From: Ruegeria lacuscaerulensis
GTDB taxonomy: Bacteria; Pseudomonadota; Alphaproteobacteria; Rhodobacterales; Rhodobacteraceae
Assembly: GCF_013034685.1 (NCBI RefSeq)
Contig: NZ_WQGO01000008.1
Span: forward strand, 1 to 64,000
Direction of reading: 5' to 3'
Length of the DNA stretch: 64,000 nucleotides
The notes below the pieces were generated by a model. It was not told the DNA's origin, did not search any database, and saw nothing but the letters and a program-made list of their open reading frames with translations. The position numbers were made by a program, and so were the translations under genes. This document shows, piece by piece, positions 8,821 through 17,688 of this stretch. The number at the start of each line of letters is the position of its first letter. Positions within the stretch are counted from its first letter, which is position 1.

Positions 8821-10085
8821 TGGCCTTTGATCCGTTCAATCTTTGCACCCACGCCTTCCAGCTTGCGCACCACATGTTCATAGCCACGATCCAGATGATA
8901 GACCCGGCTAACCGTCGTCTCACCTTCGGCCGCCAAACCGGCCAGAATCAACGAAACCGAGGCCCGCAGATCGGTCGCCATCACAGGCGCGCCTTTCAAA
9001 CGTTCGACGCCCGTTACCGTGGCCGTGCCGCCATGTACCTCGATATTGGCCCCCATTCGTACCAGTTCAGGGGCGTGCATAAAGCGATTCTCAAAGATAC
9101 GCTCTTCAAGAACGGACACACCTTCGGCAGTACACATCAGCGCCATCATTTGCGCCTGTAAATCCGTGGGGAAACCAGGGAAGGGTTCCGTGACCACATC
9201 CACCGACCGAACACGCCCGTTCTTGCGCGCGACCATCAGACCATTTGCGGTTTCCGTCACGCTGACACCCGCTGCTTCCAGCTTTTCGGCAAAAGACGCA
9301 ATCAGCGACATCCGCCCGCCCAGCAACTCGACCTCACCGCCGCAGATCGCCGGGGCCAGCATATAGGTGCCCAGTTCGATCCGGTCAGTGACAACCTGAT
9401 GGGTCGCGCCGTGCAAACGGTCGACGCCCTGAATTTCGATGGTCGAGCTCCCCTCGCCTGAAATCTGCGCGCCCATCTTGCGCAGGCATTCGACCAGATC
9501 AACGATCTCGGGCTCGCGCGCTGCGTTTTTCAGGACGGTGGTACCTTTGGCCAGCGTGGCCGCCATCACAATGTTCTCAGTCGCCCCGACCGAAGCAAAA
9601 CGCATCTCATGCACCGCGCCTTTCAACCCACCGGGGGCCTTGGCGTGCAGGTACCCGTCTTTCAGTTCGATCTCGGCGCCTAGCGCTTCAAGCCCTTCCA
9701 CATGCAGATCCATCGGGCGCGCACCGATCGCACAGCCACCGGGCAGCGACACGACCGCCTGCCCGAACCGCGCCAGCAAAGGTCCCAGCACAAGGTTCGA
9801 GGCCCGCATCTTGCGCACGATGTCATAATCCGCCGTCTGACTGGTCAGATCATGGCTGGACATGGCAATCACCTGCCCGTCCTGCAACGACGACACCTCG
9901 GCCCCCAGCGATTGCAGTAGGGCGGTCATGGTCTTGATATCGCTCAGACGCGGCGCGTTGGTCAGCGTCAGCGGTTCATCGCTGAGCAGCGTTGCGGGCA
10001 TCAGCGTCAAACACGCGTTTTTAGCCCCTGCAATCGGGATCTGACCGTTTAGCGGCCCGTTACCCGTTACCAGAATCGAATCCAT
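8817..10085 (-). CDS. murA: UDP-N-acetylglucosamine 1-carboxyvinyltransferase
   Basis: A 422-residue MurA, the first committed enzyme of peptidoglycan synthesis, transferring enolpyruvate from phosphoenolpyruvate to UDP-GlcNAc in the cytoplasm. The K22-N23 pair in IAGAKNAC and the catalytic cysteine C118 in [11 protein letters not shown] are present, so the fosfomycin-sensitive Cys form is expected. The ribosome-binding site GAGGGATAAGAG lies within the end of the upstream 51-codon gene. The order small basic protein-murA-DUF2948-hisD is conserved in the family. Confidence 0.97.
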   Translation of the reverse strand: MDSILVTGNGPLNGQIPIAGAKNACLTLMPATLLSDEPLTLTNAPRLSDIKTMTALLQSLGAEVSSLQDGQVIAMSSHDLTSQTADYDIVRKMRASNLVLGPLLARFGQAVVSLPGGCAIGARPMDLHVEGLEALGAEIELKDGYLHAKAPGGLKGAVHEMRFASVGATENIVMAATLAKGTTVLKNAAREPEIVDLVECLRKMGAQISGEGSSTIEIQGVDRLHGATHQVVTDRIELGTYMLAPAICGGEVELLGGRMSLIASFAEKLEAAGVSVTETANGLMVARKNGRVRSVDVVTEPFPGFPTDLQAQMMALMCTAEGVSVLEERIFENRFMHAPELVRMGANIEVHGGTATVTGVERLKGAPVMATDLRASVSLILAGLAAEGETTVSRVYHLDRGYEHVVRKLEGVGAKIERIKGQ

Positions 10086-10091
10086 TTGCTC

Positions 10092-10247
10092 TTATCCCTC
10101 GTCCTTATCGGCCTTGCCCCCAGCGACCGCCCGCGCCTTGGCCTGCGCCTTGCGCCGCGCCATGTTTGCCTTCAGCGCGGCCTTCAGCCGCTCTTCGCGC
10201 GCATCACTGGGTTTGCCTTGTTTTTTTGGTGAATTTTTTTCCGTCAT
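10092..10247 (-). CDS. Small Lys/Arg/Ala-rich protein upstream of murA
   Basis: A 51-residue open frame starting ATG at 10247 (MTEKNSPKKQG) and ending with TAA seven bases before the murA start. It is very basic and alanine-rich, with a helical repeat-like middle (REERLKAALKANMARRKAQ) and an acidic tail. No cysteine, signal peptide or membrane span. Coding is supported by position, by frame length and by similar small proteins that I recall preceding murA in Rhodobacteraceae. A nucleic-acid-binding role is possible from composition, but nothing proves it. Expression would be co-transcribed with murA. Confidence 0.68.
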   Translation of the reverse strand: MTEKNSPKKQGKPSDAREERLKAALKANMARRKAQAKARAVAGGKADKDEG

Positions 10248-10330
10248 GATCTTTCTCTACAGGAGGCGAAAAAAACCGTCCAGACACCCTTGCGCCGCGT
10301 TTCGTTTGAGTCTAATCACCCGCCCACAGC

Positions 10331-10405
<75 letters not shown>

Positions 10406-10588
10406 TTCCCAAATTACTGATTTTCAATACTCGTCTCGCTGCTGCGGCACCGCTGGCCAATTGCCCTCGGCACCAACAGTGTTGACTCGGCCCAACGCGG
10501 CATGGGACCCTTCGCCATTGTGTTCATAAGCTTCCCATTTCAGGTGGCATTTCTCTGTAACCTTGTGTGCAGGTTCGGGAGTTAAAGA

Positions 10589-11662
10589 GTGACTGATATT
10601 CGTTCCGACAATAGCAACGCGGCCCCAACGCAACCCTTGGTAGGGCGCTTGGGCTGGATTGATGCGGTAAAAGGCCTGACGATCATTTTCGTGGTTCTAC
10701 ACCATTCTATCGCCGGGTTCCGGTTCGACCCGACCTTCCCCGAATGGATCAGAACCTTCAACTACAGCCTCGATCCCGTGCGCATGCCCCTGTTCTTTCT
10801 GGTAGCCGGGCTGTTTGCCAAAAAGGCTATCGACGGCCCCGCAGACAAGTTCATCCGCGGCAAGGTGATCTATTTCCTCTATTTCTACCTTCTGTGGTCC
10901 ATGATCATCTTCACCTTTCGGTTTGGACTGAACGCTATTACCAATTCGACCACCTATTGGTGGGAAATCCTGATAATCCCCTGGGACCCGCTGCCGACGA
11001 TCTGGTTTCTCTACGCCCTCATGCTGTCTTTCGTAATATTGCGCCTGCTGCGCGGCGTTCCCCCGGTCTATATTGTCGGGTTTGCGGCCATCATACAGGC
11101 GCAGTTCCTGCTGAATGTCTGGCCCGAAGGCGTGGTCGTCATCGCCGATAAACTGGCCAAGCTGTTCGTCTATTTCGCGATCGGAGTATATGCGTCTGAA
11201 TGGATCAGATCTTCGGCGGTCAAGGCGCGCGCGCTACCGGTGATCGCATTGTGGATCGGGTTCCTCGGGCTCAGCATCGCTGCGCTGTCGGGAGGATTCG
11301 AGAAACTTCCTCTGGTCTACTTTTCCCTATCGGCCCTGTCCGCCTCGGCAATCATTGGAACGGTAGTTCTGGCCTCGAACGCGGGTAAGGCCAAGTGGTT
11401 GGTTACAATCGGAAGTTTCAGCCTGTATATCTACCTCACCCATTTCCTTCCCGTGGCAGGGACGCGCATCATTCTATCCAAAATTTTGGGTATTACCGAG
11501 CCGCTGGTGGTGATCCCGCTTTCGGTTCTGGCGGCGCTAGTGTTCGGAATCGTCTTCTGTAAAGTGCTGACAGGATCAAGACTCCAATGGCTGATCAAAG
11601 TGCCTGATCGAGTGTTGAACCGCACGCTTTCTCTGCCGTTCGGAACCGCAACCCGGACCTGA
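10589..11662 (+). CDS. Membrane acyltransferase (acyltransferase family 3)
   Basis: A 357-residue integral membrane protein of the acyltransferase-3 (OafA/NodX-like) family. It opens with RLGWIDAVKGLTIIFVVLHHS, which contains the catalytic His region of that family, and then shows about ten hydrophobic spans. These enzymes O-acetylate or otherwise acylate surface polysaccharides using acyl-CoA at the inner membrane. The start is GTG at 10589 following GGTTCGGGAG. There is no linked glycan cluster, so the target is unknown; the DxD glycosyltransferase at 5.6-6.4 kb is the only other glycan-type gene nearby. It converges on the next gene with a nine-base gap. Confidence 0.85.
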   Translation: MTDIRSDNSNAAPTQPLVGRLGWIDAVKGLTIIFVVLHHSIAGFRFDPTFPEWIRTFNYSLDPVRMPLFFLVAGLFAKKAIDGPADKFIRGKVIYFLYFYLLWSMIIFTFRFGLNAITNSTTYWWEILIIPWDPLPTIWFLYALMLSFVILRLLRGVPPVYIVGFAAIIQAQFLLNVWPEGVVVIADKLAKLFVYFAIGVYASEWIRSSAVKARALPVIALWIGFLGLSIAALSGGFEKLPLVYFSLSALSASAIIGTVVLASNAGKAKWLVTIGSFSLYIYLTHFLPVAGTRIILSKILGITEPLVVIPLSVLAALVFGIVFCKVLTGSRLQWLIKVPDRVLNRTLSLPFGTATRT

Positions 11663-11671
11663 AGAACCAGT

Positions 11672-12178
11672 CTAGTTCAAGCGCCCGGATGCGGCCAAAG
11701 CACCGGCCAGAGCGCTCTCGATCTCTTTGGGAAAGTCACGGCCTTTCTTATGCAATCCTGCCGCGACCCAGCCCACCATATGGCCTCGTGCACCAATGCC
11801 ATTTGCGCGCACTTCGGTCGGGCAGGTCTGTTCCTTCTGAACCAGGGTCACCGCTTTTTCGACCTCGTGATCGGACAAAACCATTTTGACAGCGCTGATG
11901 ATATCCATCGACATCTGAAGAGTCTGATGTTCCATCCTGTGCGCCGCGCCCGACAAAAGCCGGGTACAAAAGGCCGATAGGAAATACCAACGAAAGATCG
12001 AAAACACCCGATCCTGGAACTCGGTCGGGTGCTCTTGGGTGACCCTCGCTGTCTGTGCAATCCGTTCGAAAGCTGCCTCAGCCGCCTGAGAGGCTCGGCA
12101 AATCTGTGCCTCGCGCGACGTCACAGACGCAGCGATCAAAGCAGACGGGACAGCGGTACCAGCGGTTCCTAAGTTCAT
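11672..12178 (-). CDS. Hypothetical protein
   Basis: A 168-residue soluble protein that I do not recognise. The start is well supported by GGAGGACGATT before the ATG at 12178. The N-terminal 40 residues are Ala/Ser-rich and the rest is predicted helical, with QDRVFSIFRWYFLSAFCTRLL in the middle and two late cysteines. No signal peptide is evident. It stands alone, converging with the acyltransferase gene and followed upstream by a long non-coding stretch. No function can be proposed. Confidence 0.6.
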   Translation of the reverse strand: MNLGTAGTAVPSALIAASVTSREAQICRASQAAEAAFERIAQTARVTQEHPTEFQDRVFSIFRWYFLSAFCTRLLSGAAHRMEHQTLQMSMDIISAVKMVLSDHEVEKAVTLVQKEQTCPTEVRANGIGARGHMVGWVAAGLHKKGRDFPKEIESALAGALAASGRLN

Positions 12179-12721
12179 AATCGTCCTCCAGCTCTAACTC
12201 CTGCTGAAGACATGGGTACATCCAAAAACATTCGATTGTGATTTTTCGCCAAAAATTCCCTAAAGTGTTAAATGACTGTCTTCACGAAAATGTCACAGAA
12301 AGGCATTTAACGCAAACATTAGCTGCATCAGACGTCGGTCAATTCCCACCAAGTAGATTTCATGTCGCACAACAAATTAAGGCAAATCTGCAATTTGTTT
12401 CCAAATTGGCTCTTAAAATGGACATGTTCTGACAATAGTTCTGCCCATTTCGCCGGATACTGATGATCAATCCCGCAATTCAGTTGACCAGTATTGTTGT
12501 AACGAGGGGGTACGAGCGGGAATAGGGGGTGAGCGCCTGCCAAGCCCGACTCGCCCAAGGGCAGGCCAGCTCCCCCCGCATGCAGATCTTTCATCAGTTT
12601 CAGAAACCGTCTGAAAAGCTGCACCACAGAGGTCGCTGCTTTGCCAGATCGCCTGTCAACGACAGGCACATCCGCCTGTTTCGTTCCACTTTTTCACGGC
12701 CTTGAGTGAGGTCGTGACATG
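12179..12721. other. Long intergenic stretch, no convincing gene
   Basis: About 540 bases between the hypothetical gene and the BCCT terminator. The first part (12200-12430) is AT-rich and must contain the promoter of the hypothetical gene. The second part (12480-12700) is GC-richer, with a minus-strand open frame of 113 codons that has no ribosome-binding site, unusual composition and no recognisable domain. I see no RNA gene or repeat here. Confidence 0.5.
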
Positions 12722-12749
12722 AAAAACGCCGCCCCAATTTGGGGCGGCG
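12722..12749 (-). terminator. Intrinsic terminator of the BCCT transporter gene
   Basis: A perfect 9-bp stem CGCCGCCCC/GGGGCGGCG with loop AATTT is followed on the minus strand by five T residues. It lies 25 bases after the BCCT stop codon and should end that transcript. Confidence 0.88.
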
Positions 12750-12773
12750 CGTCTTACCTTGAGCAATGGAGGC

Positions 12774-14594
12774 TTATTCAGCCGCCTGCGCCACTTCGCT
12801 CTTGTCGCGTAGACCGTCGCGGAACAATGCCTTGGCCAGCGCCACCATCATCAGCCCCATCACCATGGTGAAGGGCAACGCGCCGATGATCATTGCGTTG
12901 CGCAGCGCATCCAGCGGGTTGTTGTCACCAGCCGCCAGGATCAGCGTACCGATCACAGCCGTCAGGATCAGACCCCAGATAATACGGTGCTTAATGCCAG
13001 TCTCTTGGCTGCCGCCCGACATGATCGTGTTCATAACCAGAATACCCGAGTCCGCAGAGGTCACCAGGAAGGTCATGATCAGGATTACGCACATCACGTT
13101 CAGCATCGACAGCAGACCGCCGTCAATCATGTAGGACAGGGTCACGAACAGCTTGTTGGTATTCGACGCACCGATGATCGCGCCTTCCGCTGCACCAGCC
13201 AATTCCAGATCAATCGCGGTACCACCCAGAACGGTCATCCATGCAAAGCACACCAGCGCCGGTGCGAACACACAGCCCAGGATGAACTCACGCACCGAGC
13301 GACCCTTGGAGATACGCGCCAGGAACAGGCCCACGAAGGGCGAGAAGGCGATCCACCAAGCCCAGTAGAACGTGGTCCAGCCGGCTTGCCAGCCGAACTG
13401 ACGGCCCTGCTCACCTGCAGCATAGGCTGCGGCCAGCGTCGCTTCGTCCAGCTCAGCCGCTGCGCCTTCCAGACCGCTCTTGAAGCCGTCAAAGCTGCCC
13501 CAAGCATTCGTCGCACCACCCATTAGCGCATCCGCATGGGCCTGCGCCTCGGCCGGCAAGGCCGCTGCAAAGGCTTCAGCCGAAAGCGGGCCATAGGCAC
13601 CAAAGCTCAGCGATACGAAGTGCAGGATATAGTCGACCATGGCCGTACCATAGGTGGTCATTGCGAAGACAAACGAGCCAAACACAACGAACGTACCCAG
13701 AAGGATGATCGACAGAACAAGGTTCAGGTTCGATAGATACTTAACGCCGCGGCCAACACCCGACACCGCCGAGATGATCGACAGCCCCATGATGACAGCC
13801 AGACCCGAGATCAGACCCACTTTCGATGGTGTCGGAACCTCGCCGCCCAAATCCATAATCCATTCCATACCGGTAATTGCGTACAGCCCATCGATGAACT
13901 GGCTCACACCGAACCCGATCGTCACCGACACACCCAGGATGGTTGCAACCACGCCCAGCACGTCAACCACGTGACCCAGGAAGCCGTTCATCAGCTTGCC
14001 GAACAGCGGCGTCAGAGCTGCGCGGATGGTCAATGGCATGTTGCGTGTATACGCGTAGTAGGCCAACGACAGACCCGTCACCACATAGATAGCCCACGCG
14101 TGGAAACCATAATGCAGATAGGTGTAGCGATACGCCGACTGCACAGCATCTGGCACGTTACCCGGAACATCGCCCGCAACCACAACGGGGTTCGAACCCC
14201 ACAGGCCCAAAGGCTCAGCCGTGGCGAACACCATCAGACCCACACCCAGACCGGCGCCGAACATCATCGAGAACCACGAGAAGTTCGAGAACTCGGGCTT
14301 TTCACCCGGCTGCCCCATTACGCGCTTACCCGTCGAAGGTAGAATCGCAACAACCGCAAGGAAGAAGAAGAACAATCCGACGATGATGATGTAGAAGCTG
14401 TTGAAAACTTCCAGGATTTGAGAGTTCCAGCTGCCCAAAGTGCTGTTGGCATTGGCCGGGAACACCAAAGCCCACAGCACCAGCGCAACCATGATGCCTT
14501 TACTGATTAGCGCAATCGGTACGCTGTTGTTTTCATAAAAACCGCTATCCGCCGTTTTTATGTCCAAGTCCGTAAACGGGTCCTTTATCGACAT
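12774..14594 (-). CDS. BCCT-family transporter (betaine/carnitine/choline type)
   Basis: A 606-residue polytopic membrane protein with the BCCT signature WAWWIAFSPFVGLFLARISKG and about twelve hydrophobic spans. BCCT carriers import trimethylated ammonium compounds or related zwitterions with Na+ or H+. A loop insertion near residues 350-400 (AAALPAEAQAHADALMGG and beyond) is longer than in the E. coli members. The gene has a private terminator and faces away from a GcvA-like LysR gene. The Rieske oxygenase and FAD/GcvT demethylase genes that follow suggest that it supplies a quaternary amine for catabolism and not only for osmoprotection. Confidence 0.92.
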   Translation of the reverse strand: MSIKDPFTDLDIKTADSGFYENNSVPIALISKGIMVALVLWALVFPANANSTLGSWNSQILEVFNSFYIIIVGLFFFFLAVVAILPSTGKRVMGQPGEKPEFSNFSWFSMMFGAGLGVGLMVFATAEPLGLWGSNPVVVAGDVPGNVPDAVQSAYRYTYLHYGFHAWAIYVVTGLSLAYYAYTRNMPLTIRAALTPLFGKLMNGFLGHVVDVLGVVATILGVSVTIGFGVSQFIDGLYAITGMEWIMDLGGEVPTPSKVGLISGLAVIMGLSIISAVSGVGRGVKYLSNLNLVLSIILLGTFVVFGSFVFAMTTYGTAMVDYILHFVSLSFGAYGPLSAEAFAAALPAEAQAHADALMGGATNAWGSFDGFKSGLEGAAAELDEATLAAAYAAGEQGRQFGWQAGWTTFYWAWWIAFSPFVGLFLARISKGRSVREFILGCVFAPALVCFAWMTVLGGTAIDLELAGAAEGAIIGASNTNKLFVTLSYMIDGGLLSMLNVMCVILIMTFLVTSADSGILVMNTIMSGGSQETGIKHRIIWGLILTAVIGTLILAAGDNNPLDALRNAMIIGALPFTMVMGLMMVALAKALFRDGLRDKSEVAQAAE

Positions 14595-15140
14595 CTACTT
14601 CCTCCGTGTTGTCGTTCGTTTTTGGGGAAAGCTGCCGCGACCGGCGCGCTTCACCCAGAGATTTCGCAATTATGTGATAAATGAACTTTCCAGATCGGAC
14701 GTGCCGCACGCTTTCCACCAATCGCCACCTGTTGATCCGACAATTCGATTTGCGTTGTGTGGAACACGCCGCAGATCGCTATTGACCTGTGGTTCAATCT
14801 GGCAATCGGGGGTGAGGCTATGCCAATCCATCAATTTCCCTTTCGGCCATTTTCCGACTGTCAGCATTCGCTGTTGTTTTTTCGCCCGCCTGTCTGAGCC
14901 CCCTTTAAGAACACTCAAAACCGCGTGCATGACCCAATAAATTTGGTGAATGCGACTATAGCGTGCCCCGTGCGGGACATTAGACAGAACCGACATTTTT
15001 GTCGTTTTTGGCGACATCCACCGAAATCGTGACCGTAAAATTCATCTAATTGGCGAGGCAATCTGGCATTCAACCCCAAATAAACTAATACTCGATTGAA
15101 ATGATCTAACGCGACCACGAAAGCTGATTCTTAAGCCAAC
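14595..15140. promoter_or_regulatory. Divergent control region, BCCT gene / LysR gene
   Basis: This 546-base region separates the divergent BCCT and LysR genes and holds no credible coding frame. It must contain both promoters, and its last 200 bases before the LysR start are AT-rich. A LysR-type operator is expected but I cannot single out one T-N11-A site with confidence. The length leaves room for a long 5' leader of the transporter mRNA. Confidence 0.5.
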
Positions 15141-16046
15141 ATGTCCAGACGCCACTATAACCTTCCGCCCCTTACCACTTTATCCGCCTTCGAAGCCGCC
15201 GCACGGCATCTCAGCTTCAAAAACGCAGCCGAAGAATTGTCTGTCACCCCAGGCGCGGTCAGCCATCAGATCAAAGCGCTCGAGGGGGATTTGAACGCCG
15301 TCCTGTTCCAACGCAAGCATCGGGGTGTGGATCTGACAGAAGACGGGAAAGCCCTATATGAGACTCTGTCGTCGTCCTTCACCAAAATCTCCAAGACACT
15401 GGCAACAATTCGGGATCAGGCCGCAATCGGCAAGGTGACAGTGGGATCAACAACGGCCGTTGCTGCACTATGGCTTTCACCAGCAGTGATCCGGTTTTGG
15501 CGCGAGATGCCTGAGATAAATGTCGACCAACTATCGCAGGACCGACCTTTTCGCGACAGACCCGATATTGATTTCTTCATACGCTATGGTCGTGACAGCG
15601 ATCAAAGCCTCTCACACACCCCCTTGTTTCGCGACCACCTTGTGCCCGTAGCCAGCCCGGACATCGCCGAACGCCTGGTTGACGCATCGCTGGAAGATCT
15701 CGCCGCCGAGCGCCTGATCCATTTGGACTCAGATGATCGCAGCTGGACCACATGGCCGGAATGGTTCCATCAAATGGGTCACAATGGTGCGATCCCAATC
15801 GACTCGCGCGTGAACAGCTACTCGGTTGCGTTGCAATTGGCCCGCAAGGGGGCTGGTCTGGCGCTGGGTTGGCGACGGCTGATCCAACCGATGCTGCAAT
15901 CGGGTAAATTGGTCATCATCGGCCCTCATAGGTTGACCGCACCCAACCAATTCTACCTTGTTGGGCGCCCCGATAACGAGTTGTCCGAGAGCGCTCGCGC
16001 ACTGAAGAACTGGATCTTGCAAGAGGTAGAGGACGGCTCGGTTTAG
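15141..16046 (+). CDS. LysR-family regulator, GcvA-like
   Basis: A 301-residue LysR protein. The N-terminal winged helix-turn-helix is LSFKNAAEELSVTPGAVSHQ, preceded by PPLTTLSAFEAAARH, which is characteristic of the GcvA subgroup. The effector domain follows from about residue 95. GcvA-like regulators often control glycine/one-carbon or betaine-related genes. Here it is divergent from the BCCT gene and 88 bases upstream of the Rieske oxygenase gene on the same strand, so it is the likely regulator of both. The inducer would be the transported amine or a demethylation product (inference). Confidence 0.9.
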   Translation: MSRRHYNLPPLTTLSAFEAAARHLSFKNAAEELSVTPGAVSHQIKALEGDLNAVLFQRKHRGVDLTEDGKALYETLSSSFTKISKTLATIRDQAAIGKVTVGSTTAVAALWLSPAVIRFWREMPEINVDQLSQDRPFRDRPDIDFFIRYGRDSDQSLSHTPLFRDHLVPVASPDIAERLVDASLEDLAAERLIHLDSDDRSWTTWPEWFHQMGHNGAIPIDSRVNSYSVALQLARKGAGLALGWRRLIQPMLQSGKLVIIGPHRLTAPNQFYLVGRPDNELSESARALKNWILQEVEDGSV

Positions 16047-16134
16047 ATCAGATCACTCTCTGATGAGGTTTTCTGATATTGAGACGCCCGCACGCCTTCC
16101 CCAATACGGTTAAAACCAATCTTAGGAGAGCCCG

Positions 16135-17289
16135 ATGAACAAGCATAGCCCTCTGTCCTCCGTTCTGGCCGAAGTGAATATCGCCAACGGTCTGCCGAAT
16201 GAACATTATGTCGATCCTGCAATTTTTGCCGAGGAACGGAAATCGGTTCTTTATGCGAATTGGTCCGGAGTTGGCTTCGGTAAGGACGTACCCGAGGAGG
16301 GTGATGCCAAACCTGTGGACTTTCTGGGCATGCCCCTGCTGATCGTACGCGATCGCGACGGCGAAATCGGCGTATTTCAGAACACCTGCCGTCACCGCGG
16401 CATGATCCTGGTGGACACTCCTCGCAAGATCGGAGGCGCGATCCGCTGCCCCTATCACAGCTGGTGCTACAGCCTGAAGGGTGAGCTGCGCGCAACCCCT
16501 CATGTGGGCGGACCCGGTCACAACACCCATGAAGACGTTGACCGCAGTGATCTGGGACTGGTCCGCGTGCGGTCCTATGTCTGGCGCGATGTCATCTTTG
16601 TGAACGTCGACGGCAACGCCCCAGCGTTCGAAGACGCCCACGCCGCTCTTCTTGAGCGCTGGAAGGAGTTCGATCAGCCCGTGCATCACGGCGGCGAGAC
16701 GTCCTCGTTCAAGCTAGAGGTCAAGACAAACTGGAAGCTGGCGGTCGAGAACTATTGCGAAAGCTATCACCTGCCGTGGGTTCATCCCGGTCTGAACAGC
16801 TATTCCCGGTTGGAAGATCACTACAACATCGAAGCACGCGGGCACTATTCCGGTCAGGGCACGTTGGTTTATCGCCAACTCACCGATCAGGATGGGGCAA
16901 CTTTCGAAGATTTTCCGGGCCTCAGCGACAAATGGGACGAGGGTGCCGAATATATCGCTCTTTATCCCAATGTTCTGCTGGGCGTGCAGCGCGACCACGC
17001 TTTTGCCATCGTGTTAGAACCTGTCGATCAGGAAAACACCGTCGAACACATTGAACTGTACTACGCAAAAAGCATTGAAGATACGCCGCAGCATGACGGG
17101 TTGCGCGCCTCGAACGCGCAGCTTTGGAAGACGGTATTCGAAGAGGATGTCTTTGTTGTAGAAGGCATGCAAAAGGGTCGCCATGGTGTTCTGTTTGACG
17201 GCGGACGGTTCTCGCCCGCGATGGACGGACCGACGCATAATTTCCACCATTGGGTCGCAACGCAGATCGAAAACGGTCGCGCGGATTGA
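16135..17289 (+). CDS. Rieske non-haem iron oxygenase, quaternary-amine type
   Basis: A 384-residue oxygenase alpha subunit. The Rieske cluster ligands are C85-x-H87 and C105-x2-H108. The mononuclear iron site is H212 and H217 with D338 as the likely third ligand. The bridging residue at 209 is Glu (motif E-S-Y-H) where naphthalene-dioxygenase types have Asp; glutamate is known from the carnitine oxygenase/betaine demethylase branch. The start follows TTAGGAGAGCCCG. The likely reaction is oxidative N-demethylation of glycine betaine or a similar amine, releasing formaldehyde. No reductase subunit is encoded next to it, so electrons must come from elsewhere. Confidence 0.88.
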   Translation: MNKHSPLSSVLAEVNIANGLPNEHYVDPAIFAEERKSVLYANWSGVGFGKDVPEEGDAKPVDFLGMPLLIVRDRDGEIGVFQNTCRHRGMILVDTPRKIGGAIRCPYHSWCYSLKGELRATPHVGGPGHNTHEDVDRSDLGLVRVRSYVWRDVIFVNVDGNAPAFEDAHAALLERWKEFDQPVHHGGETSSFKLEVKTNWKLAVENYCESYHLPWVHPGLNSYSRLEDHYNIEARGHYSGQGTLVYRQLTDQDGATFEDFPGLSDKWDEGAEYIALYPNVLLGVQRDHAFAIVLEPVDQENTVEHIELYYAKSIEDTPQHDGLRASNAQLWKTVFEEDVFVVEGMQKGRHGVLFDGGRFSPAMDGPTHNFHHWVATQIENGRAD

Positions 17290-17336
17290 AACTGCGGACC
17301 GGTCGGTTTTCAATGGCCGGTCCCGACGGAGGTTCG

Positions 17337-17582
17337 ATGGACAAGTCCAAGCTGGATCACCTGCTGCTCGAGGCCCATGCTCGCGATGATCACGACGCGC
17401 TGATCCGCTATTACACCTTGGCTGCAGACGAACGCGAGGCCGCGCGGGATACCGACGCGGCCTGTTTCTATCTGACCCATGCGTTTGTTTTTGCGCTGGA
17501 ATCCGGCGCGCCCGAGGCAGATACCCTGAACGCAAGACTGGCCGCCCATGGGCGCGCGCACCGGTTGGATTTTTCGGATTAG
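17337..17582 (+). CDS. Small helical protein between oxygenase and demethylase genes
   Basis: An 81-residue protein starting at the ATG at 17337 after GGAGGTTCG; an upstream in-frame ATG would extend it into the oxygenase gene and is less likely. It is acidic and helical, with a TPR-like pattern (HARDDHDALIRYYTLAADE, then AACFYLTHAFVFALESG). It has no cysteines in metal-binding spacing, so it is not a ferredoxin. Its place in the amine operon suggests an accessory role, but no function is known to me. Confidence 0.65.
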   Translation: MDKSKLDHLLLEAHARDDHDALIRYYTLAADEREAARDTDAACFYLTHAFVFALESGAPEADTLNARLAAHGRAHRLDFSD

Positions 17583-17688
17583 CCTCAGGTTAAACCTGCT
17601 CAACCCAGATTGAAATTATTCTCCGTTGTCCGCGCGACGTCCTTGGTGACAGAAAGCGCAAAGAACCCAACTTGGATATGGCAGGCAC

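Noticed and set aside
12328..12669. A 113-codon minus-strand frame in the gap before the BCCT terminator
   Set aside because: No ribosome-binding site, no family, uneven composition; kept as intergenic.
14670..15017. A 115-codon minus-strand frame in the divergent BCCT/LysR region
   Set aside because: No ribosome-binding site or domain, and the region is needed for two promoters.
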